Below, one piece after another: positions 57,090 through 64,000 of a stretch of 64,000 bases of DNA. The DNA is from Branchipolynoe longqiensis (taxonomy: Eukaryota; Annelida; Polychaeta; Phyllodocida; Polynoidae). The translations under genes and the position numbers were made by a program. Within the stretch, counting starts at the first letter, position 1. Each line of letters opens with the position of its first letter. The notes beneath the pieces are model-generated. The model had not been told where the DNA came from, made no database searches, and saw nothing but the letters and a program-made list of their open reading frames with translations. Location: assembly GCA_030323885.1 (NCBI GenBank), contig CM059186.1:166963417-167027416 (forward strand), in the 5' to 3' direction.

Positions 57090-57490
57090 GGCAGGTGACG
57101 CTGCACGCCGCTGTACGCCGCTGAACGCCTCTGTACGCCGCTGTAATCTGTTTACACGGTTGTACGCCGCTGTACGCCTCTGTACGCCTCTGTACGCCTC
57201 TCTACGCATATGTACGCCTATATACGCCGCTGTACGATGCTGTACGATGCTGTGCGCCACTGTATGCCGCTGTACACAGTTGTACGCCGCCGTACGCTTC
57301 TGTACATTGCTGTTCGCCGCTGTAGGCCGCTGTACGCCACTGTACGCCGAGGTACGCCAATGAACGGCGATGTCCGTCGATGTACGCCGATGTGCACCGA
57401 TATAGGTCGATGTACACCGATGTACGCCGCTGTACGCTCCTGTACGCCATTGTACGCATGTGTACGCCGCTGTACGCAGCTGCACTGACG
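57090..57490. repeat. 10-bp repeat (TGTACGCCGC)
   Basis: About 40 units. Variants TGTACGCCTC, TGTACGATGC and TGTACGCCGA are grouped in blocks. Confidence 0.94.
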
Positions 57491-58060
57491 ACTCAAATAC
57501 AGCGGACCCTGTCGAACGCCACTGGGACCCATCGGTCTGCAGCAAACAGGGTGGACGACAGCGATTGGCTAATAATATACTCGTATTTAATCGCATGATA
57601 ATAAATAAATAATTCTCCGAGCGTTTATCTGTATATAATAGATTATATATCAAATACAGCTATACATGCGCACCCACCCCACACTCACACACCCCCTTCA
57701 GACACACGTCCACCCCATACACCTTGCCAGGTACCCACGTTTCAGAAGCAACCCCTCCCCTCCACACACATATACCCTCCACCCACATCGAACATGTCCT
57801 TAGCACCCCCCCCACCCCCCTCACACACACCCACACCGCAGACATTGCCGCCCACTTCCGGTTCGCTCGGTTTATTACCGGAAGCAGCGAGCCGGTTCTC
57901 TGTATGGAGAATGGCTATCAGAAGGAATGCAGCGGTCGCCTTGGTAATAATGAAACTGTGACCTGCGACTGGATGGCCATTGCCACTTAGTTCAACATCC
58001 TTTATGAGGCCGGTCTGCGGCAGCTCATTTGTCGGCAACTGATGACACATGAGGGGCAGA
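57491..58060. other. spacer, no gene seen
   Basis: CA-rich tract at 57660-57840, ACTTCCGG at 57857 and a nearby CCGGAAGC. ORFs here extend from the heptamer array. Confidence 0.45.
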
Positions 58061-58061
58061 A

Positions 58062-59540
58062 TCCATATCTGCCACCCGCCACTCGCCACCCGCCACCCAC
58101 CACCCACCACCCGCCACCTGCCACTCACCACCCGCCACCTGCCACCCACCACCCGCCACCCGCCACCCACCACCCACCACCCACCACCCGCCACCCGCCA
58201 CCCACCACCCGCCACCCGCCACCCGCCACTTGCCACCCACCACCCGCCGCCTGCCACTCGCCACCCACCACACGCCACCCGCCACCGGCCACCAGCCACC
58301 GGCCACCCACCACCGACCACCGGCCACCCGCCACCCGCCACCCGCCACCCGCCACCCGCCACCCGCCACCTGCCACCCGCCACCCGCCACCCACCACCCG
58401 CCACCCACCACCTGCCACCCACCACCCCCCCACCCACCACCCACCACCCCCCACCCGCCACCCGCCGCCTACCACCCGCCACCTGCCACTCGCTACTCAC
58501 CACCCGCCACCTGCCACCTGCCACCCGCCACCCGCCACCCGCCACCCACCACCCGCCACCAGCCACCCGCCACCCACCACCTGCCACCCGCCACTCACCA
58601 CTCGCCACTCGCCACCCGCCACCCGCCACCCGCCACCCGCCACCCACCACCTGCCACCCGCCACTCGCCACTCGCCACTCACCACTCGCCACCCTCCACC
58701 TGTCACCCGCCACCCGCCACCCGCCGCCCGCCACCCACCACCCACCTCCCACCACCCGCCACCTGCCACTCGCTACTCACCACCCGCCACCTGCCACCCG
58801 CCGCCTGCCACCTACCACCCGCCACTACCACCCGCCACCTACCACCCGCCACCTGCCACTCGCTACTCACCACCCGCCACCTGCCACCTGCCACCCGCCA
58901 CCCGCCACCCGCCACCCAGCACCCGCCACTACCACCCGCCACCCACCACCTGCCACTCGCTACTCACCACCCGCCACCTCGCCACCCGCCACCCGCCACC
59001 CGCCACCCGCCACCCACCACCTGCCACCCGCCACTCGCCACTCGCCACTCACCACTCGCCACCCTCCACCTGTCACCCGCCACCCGCCACCCGCCGCCCG
59101 CCACCCACCACCCACCACCCGCCACCCGCCACCTGCCACCCACCACCCGCCACCCGCCTCCTGCCACCCGCCACCCACCACCCGCCAGCCACCACCCACC
59201 ACTCGCCACCCACCCGTGCCACCCACCACCCACCACCCGCCACCCGCCACCCGCCACCCGCCACCCACCACCCGCCACCCGCCACCCGCCACCCGCCACC
59301 CGCCACCCGCCACCCGCCACCCGCCACCCGTCACCCGTCACCCGTCACCCGCCACCCACCACCCGTCACCCACCACTCGCCACTCGCCACTCGCCACTCG
59401 CCACTCGCCACCCTCCACCTGGCACCTGCCACCCACCACCTGCCACCCACCACCCTCCACCCGGCTCCCGCCACCCACCACCCGCCACCCGCCACCTGCC
59501 ACCCGCCACCCGCCACCTGCCACCCGCCACCCGCCACTCA
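58062..59540. repeat. 7-bp repeat (CCACCCG), about 210 copies, with higher-order structure
   Basis: 1.48 kb of CCACCCG/CCACCTG/CCACTCG. All three plus frames are open for more than 500 codons, but these are artefacts. A ~90-bp block containing CACCCTCCACCTGTCACC occurs at 58655-58745 and again at 59030-59115; CCACTCGCTACTCACCACCC recurs four times (about 58484, 58767, 58856, 58953). Confidence 0.97.
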
Positions 59541-59634
59541 GCGCGGTTCAGCGCGTCTCTCACTGTCAGGAGATTGCGCCACATCGACCGCCTTCAAATA
59601 GTCGCATCCTCAGCAGTTTGTTTGTCAGGGGACC

Positions 59635-59955
59635 AGGAGGATGCCACCATTTTTCCTTTTGGCTTGGGGACTAGGAGGGTCCCACCATTTGCTGGCATAG
59701 TTTTCCTTTTGGCTAGGGGACTAGGAGGGTCCCGCCATTTGCTGGCATAGTTTTCCTTTTGGCTTGGGGACTAGGAGGGTCCCGCCATTTGCTGGCATAG
59801 TTTTCCTTTTGGCTTGGGGACTAGGAGGGTCCCGCCATTTGCTGGCATAGTTTTCCTTCTGGCTTGGGGACTAGGAGGGTCCCGCCATTTGCTGGCATAG
59901 TTTTCCTTTTGGCTTGGGGACTAGGAGGGTCCCGCCATTTGCTGGCCTACTTTTG
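59635..59955. repeat. 50-bp minisatellite, 6-7 copies
   Basis: CCCGCCATTTGCTGGCATAG at exactly 50-bp steps (59681, 59731, 59781 and onward), nearly identical units. Confidence 0.96.
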
Positions 59956-60424
59956 CTGTCGGCTTGGTCTCCCACTGGGAGTGCCTGGCCCATTTCGACA
60001 ACTTGCTTCTGACGTCCAGTTGCTGGAGCTGTTTACTGCCTGCTTTGTAGACTGTTCTAAGTGCTGTGTTCTCAGTCTGATAGACTTTAGTCCTCAGCTT
60101 CCAGCCCCAATCCCATCCCACGCTTCCCGTACCGTGCTTTTCAATCCGACAGAACTTGGATCTGAGGATTGATTTCTACTTTCAGCACCCCGCACTGCCG
60201 GGCCCGTTTTGCATCGCCAGTCCGCTAACAGCGCTAGGAACGCACGGCAGTAGCGGGCTCGTCATTCCGGGACGAGTCGCCCAGCCTGGGGCGCCGGGGC
60301 GGCCGCTACGCAGTGAGACAATATCCCCCTGTAGGGCGCGCTGTGGTGGAAGAGCCCAAAGTAGCATTCAATGGCGATCTAGCAGTTATCCCCGACCGCC
60401 AGCAGCGGGCCCGGCCGAGAGGAT
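59956..60424. other. spacer, no gene seen
   Basis: Single-copy-like. A minus-strand exon-like stretch after a CTCTTCCACCACAG acceptor (about 60345) has no recognisable translation. Confidence 0.4.
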
Positions 60425-60832
60425 GTCCGGAGGGGATGCTCGGGATGGACTCGGGGATGCTCTAGTGCTCGGGGTGTTCCTCGGATGTGCTCGGGATGTG
60501 CTCGGAATGTGTTCGAGCTCCTTGTGATGTGCTAGTGATGTGCTCAAGATGTGCTCATGATGTGCTTAGAGCTACTCGGGAAACTATGTTTGATGCGCTC
60601 GGAGCTGCTCGGGATGTGTTCGAGATGTGTTCGGTATATGTTCGGGATGTGCTCGTGATATGGTCGGGATGTGCTCGGGATGTGCTCGGGATATGGTCGG
60701 GATGTGATCGGTATGTTCCATGATGTGTTCGGGATATGCTCAGGATGTGCTAAGGATGTGTTCGGGATATGCTCACAGGTTCTCGGGATGTAGTCGGAAG
60801 TTCTCGAGATGTACTCGGGCGAGCCTCAAGGG
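60425..60832. repeat. 12-bp repeat (GATGTGCTCGGG)
   Basis: About 33 units of GGGATGTGCTCG with GATATGGTCGG and GATGTGTTCGA variants. Confidence 0.92.
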
Positions 60833-60869
60833 CTGAGGTCATCAGGGTGGTGTATGAGCCGCCGGCTGG

Positions 60870-61140
60870 TTAATAGGAGCGCAGAGGGCGGGGATGGCGG
60901 GAATGGCCGGGATGGCGGGGAGGGATGGGATGGCGGGGAGGGCGGGGGAGTGATGGGAGGGGGGTGAGGGCGGGGAGGGCGTGGAGGGCGGGGAGGGCGG
61001 GGAGAGCGGGAGGGCGGGGATGGCGGTGAGGGATGGGAGGGCGGGGAGTGATGGGAGGGCGATGTGGGATGGGAGGGCGGGGAGGGTGGGGAGGGCTGGA
61101 AGGGCGGGGAGGGGTGGGAGGGCGGGGAGGGTGGGGAGTG
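60870..61140. repeat. 9-13 bp G-rich repeat (GGGAGGGCGGGGA)
   Basis: Plus strand lacks C except in GGCG. ORFs on both strands are artefacts. Confidence 0.9.
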
Positions 61141-61199
61141 CAGCCGGCATGGAGCACCGGTCTCACTAAGAGACGCACGCACGTATTGCCGCACCCTGA

Positions 61200-61565
61200 A
61201 CCCCCTCCTGGGACCCGAAATTGCGCCAAGATGGGGCTGGTGGGTGGTGGGTGGTGGGTGGTGGGTGGTGAGTGGGAAGATGGGTGGTGGGGAGGTGGGG
61301 TGGTGGAGGAGCCACTGGGTCCGCAACAAGCGGCAGTATATTGTCAGCATTACCCCGCCGTACCCCGCCCCCCGAACCCGTACCCCGCACCCCGAACCCC
61401 GCACCCCGTACCCCGCGGCCTGCCGGACCCCGCAGTTCGAGGGCGACAGCTCCACCTAGAGCTGGTCACACCGCCCCGCCCAGAGCTGGTCACACCGCCC
61501 CGACCTGCGCTGGGCATGGCACCCCTGACCTGGGTTGGTCACACCGCCCCGACCTGGGCTGGTGA
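61200..61565. repeat. three short arrays: GGTGGGT, CCCCGAACCCCGTA, GCTGGTCACACCGCCCCGAC
   Basis: 61236-61275 is (GGTGGGT)n; 61360-61430 is a CCCCGCACCCCGAAC array; 61460-61560 is a 23-bp CTGGTCACACCGCCCCGACC array. They are separated by short single-copy stretches. Confidence 0.8.
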
Positions 61566-61699
61566 TGGCGCCACCTGCAGCCATCGCAGTCGGCACCCGC
61601 TGCACGTGCGGCACCAGCTCAATGACAGCGGGCTTGTTTCTGGCGCACGGCAATCGCCGCATATTGGCCGCTTTGATGGATGGCAGATGTGTCAGATCG

Positions 61700-62225
61700 G
61701 TAGTCAGGGCGTGGCGGGGCGGGGCGGGGCGGGGCGGGGCGGGGCGGGGCAGGGCGGGGTGGGTCGGGGCGGGGCGGGTCGTGGCGGGGCGGGGCGGGGC
61801 GGGGCGGGGCGGGATGGGGTGGGGCGGGGCGGGGACGGGGCGGGACGGCGAGGGGCGGCGCGGGGGCGGCGCGGGGCGGCGCGGGGGCGGGCGCGGGGCG
61901 GCGCGGGGAGGCGCGGGGCGGCGCGGGGCGGGGTACCGCGATGGGCGGGGTGGTGTAGGGCGTGGCGGGGCGGGGCGGGGCGGGGCGGGGCGTCGTGGGG
62001 CGGCGCGGGGCGGTGCGGGGCGGCTCCGGGCGGGGTACGGCGATGGGCGGGGTGGTGTAGGGCAGGGTGGGGGGGGGGGGGCGGGGCGGCGTGGGGCGGC
62101 GCGGGGCGGTGCGGGGCGGCTCCGGGCGGGGTACGGCGATGGGCGGGATGGTGTAGTGCGGGGTGGGACTGGGCAGGTTGGTACGGAGCGAGGTGTGCTG
62201 TAGGTGGTGGGGAGTGGGGTGGAGT
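61700..62225. repeat. GGGGC pentamer array with ~100-bp higher-order units
   Basis: (GGGGC)n from 61715. From 61930 a block GGGTACGGCGATGGGCGGGG plus TGGTGTAG recurs at about 61931, 62033 and 62128. Very GC-rich and quadruplex-prone. The preceding 61566-61699 is single-copy-like with no recognised exon. Confidence 0.92.
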
Positions 62226-62689
62226 AGTTGAGGGCCGTGTATGGAGCTAATGACCATGTTGACCCCTGCCCCCTGCCCCCTGCCCCTGCCCCCTGACCCC
62301 TGACTCCTGCAGGGTAAGCGATCTGATCGCTACAGGCACGAGTCCGTGATCAGTGTGACACCAGGGAGAAACCTGCGCCGGGAGAAACCACTGAGTCGTA
62401 CCGGTGTGAGATAATAACTGACTCCCGCAATGAAGTGACACTACCGTCACTTTATTATGCATAATAACAGTTCCGTTTTGTAAAAATATTTCCTTATAGG
62501 AATTGATCATTACTGCTGTGGGGGGGTTCAAAATGGGAAATATTGCACCTACATCTCTCTTGCATTCCGGACCAGCATCCTAACCATTATGCCAGCTATG
62601 CTCCTTTATATCACCACACTATCCGCTCCCACCTTTCTATGCGGCTCCTTGCCTGAGAGGTAAGTGAAGACTACTCCATTTTGTTATGG
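62226..62689. other. spacer, no gene seen
   Basis: A short CCCTGCC run at 62262-62310, then single-copy-like AT-richer sequence. No exon recognised. Confidence 0.45.
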
Positions 62690-63030
62690 TTAAAATAATC
62701 ACAACAGCAGCATCACTATATCACCAGCACAACACCAGCACAACAACACCAGCTTGACAACATCAACATGACAACACCAGCACAAGAACAGTGAAACATC
62801 TCAAGCTTAATAATTCCAGCACAATAACAGCACCACTAAAACGCCAGCAATACCAATCCAGCAGCAGTATTAGTCCAACGCCAGCACCACAATACCAACA
62901 CGATACCATCATACCAACATCAATACAGCAACAATACTGGAACATTACTCCTATATCAACATCATCACGACAACACCAACACAACACCAGCATACCAACA
63001 TCAAGACAGTAGTAACACTAACACTACAAC
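62690..63030. repeat. CAACACCAGCA low-complexity repeat
   Basis: CAGCACAACAACACCAGC-type sequence without a fixed period, almost G-poor on the plus strand. Confidence 0.8.
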
Positions 63031-63288
63031 ACCACCACTACAAAAACGGCACAGTACGACCGAGACGAGAGGAACCACCGGTACAAGCTACACGCCGCGC
63101 GTGTGTTGGGCAGACATACGCCGGCAGGCCGCTTTCTGCAGTTGCTTTTAGATGTCTCTCCTGTGTGTGCAATACGCAAACACTGGCCCCAAGTATTGAC
63201 ACTCTCTGGTGACCATGAAGGGTAGCGGGCTGGTGTCCGAGAGGAGGGTTCGGGTTGTGTCGTTTGGTGTTTACTCCCGGGGTGGGGG
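63031..63288. other. single-copy spacer, no gene confirmed
   Basis: A plus-strand reading QYDRDERNHRYKLHAAR at 63051-63101 looks protein-like, but it lies between repeats with no clear splice sites and was not recognised. Confidence 0.35.
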
Positions 63289-63289
63289 T

Positions 63290-64000
63290 GCGTTTTGTGG
63301 CCCGGTGTGTGGCCCGGTGTGTGGCCCGGTGTGTGGCCCGGTGTGTGGCTCGGTGAGGTGCGGTTTGTGGCCTGGTGGGGTGCGGTTTGTGGCCCGGTGT
63401 GTGGCCCGGTGTGTGGCGCGGTGTGTGGTCTGGTGTGTGTGGCTCGGAGTGTGGCCCGGTGTGTGGCTCGGAGTGTGGCCTGGTGTGTGGTCCGTTGTGT
63501 GCCTCGTAGTGTGGCCTGGTGTGTGGCCCGGTGCATGACCCGGGGTGTGGCTTGGGGTGTGGCCCGGTGTGTCTCCCGGTGTGTGGCCCTGTGTGTGGCC
63601 CTTTGTGTGGCTCGGAGTGTGGCCCGGTGTGTGGCTCGGAGTGTGGCCCGGTGTGTGGCCTGGTGTGGCCCGGTGTGTGGTCGGTGTCTTATTCGGTGTG
63701 TGGCCCTGTTTGTGGCCCGGTGTGTGGCCCGGTGTGTGGCCCAGTGTGTGGCCCTGTGTGTGGCCCGGTGTGTGGCCCGGTGTGTGGCTCGGAGTGTGGC
63801 CTGGTGTGTGGCCTGGTGTGTGGCCCGGTGTGTGGCCCGGTGTGTGGCCCGGTGTGTGGCCCGGTGTGTGGCCCTGTGTGTGGCCCGGTGTGTGGCCCGG
63901 TGTGTGGCCTGGTGTGCTGCCTGGTGTGTGGCCTGGGGTGGCCCTGTGTGTGGCCCGGTGTGTGGCCCGGCGCATGACCCGGTGTGTGGCTCGGAGTGTG
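63290..64000. repeat. 12-bp repeat (CCCGGTGTGTGG), about 59 copies, running off the window
   Basis: Four-residue periodic ORFs (CGPV on plus, HTPG on minus) are artefacts. GGCTCGGAGTGT variants are scattered. The array continues past the right edge. Confidence 0.96.

Noticed and set aside
58042..59750. Three overlapping plus-strand ORFs of more than 500 codons and long minus-strand ORFs
   Set aside because: Heptamer repeat without stop codons in any frame; periodic TRHPPPA or GGWRVAG translation.
63051..63101. QYDRDERNHRYKLHAAR plus-strand peptide as a conserved exon
   Set aside because: No splice-bounded frame and no family recognised; left as spacer.
63209..63977. CGPV-repeat and HTPG-repeat proteins resembling Cys-rich or collagen-like chains
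   Set aside because: 12-bp DNA repeat read in frame; no start context, signal peptide or boundary.

Overview
This is a window of a large, repeat-laden eukaryotic genome, most likely an intronic stretch of a molluscan (probably gastropod) nuclear genome. There are no prokaryotic operons, rRNA genes or intact long host ORFs. Three things support a mollusc: a tRNA-derived SINE that I recognise from memory as widespread in molluscs (three copies with target-site duplications), a DIRS/Ngaro-type tyrosine-recombinase retrotransposon with a LINE and several MITEs, and two spliced exons of an invertebrate-type neurexin.

The one host gene I can support lies on the minus strand. Exon A (21013-21114) and exon B (18081-18192) both have consensus splice signals and join in phase. 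They encode the C-terminal half of a laminin-G/LNS domain closely resembling the sixth LNS domain of neurexin. Exon A begins where splice site 4 lies in known neurexins; exon B ends near where splice site 5 lies. The transmembrane and cytoplasmic exons were not found (they would be at lower coordinates or outside the window), nor were the upstream exons (higher coordinates). If the gene continues, everything above 21.1 kb is its intron.

Roughly half of the 64 kb is tandem repeat, in about 50 unrelated arrays with units from 2 to 114 bp. Most large ORFs in the window are only stop-free readings of these arrays. The notable one is the 86-bp array at 16.65-18.07 kb. It abuts exon B, and each unit is a copy of the exon B 5' splice site plus about 78 bp of adjacent intron, so about 16 extra donor-like sites follow the real one. 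Each unit also carries a CTCF-like core.

Transposons by region: 6.6-7.7 kb MITE and SINE; 12.6-14.4 kb SINE, solo LTR (946 bp, 4-bp TSD), pogo-like MITE and SINE in a row; 18.6-19.2 kb a TIR element inside the neurexin intron; 20.4-21.3 kb tiny SINE 3' ends; 29.2-30.8 kb a 5'-truncated LINE inside a CA-rich array; 36.6-37.8 kb a TIR element next to SINE pieces; 51.5-57.1 kb a nest in which a DIRS-like retrotransposon sits between the ends of a TIR element and is itself split by a second solo LTR of the 12.9 kb family. The remaining gaps hold non-repetitive sequence with no gene that I can recognise.
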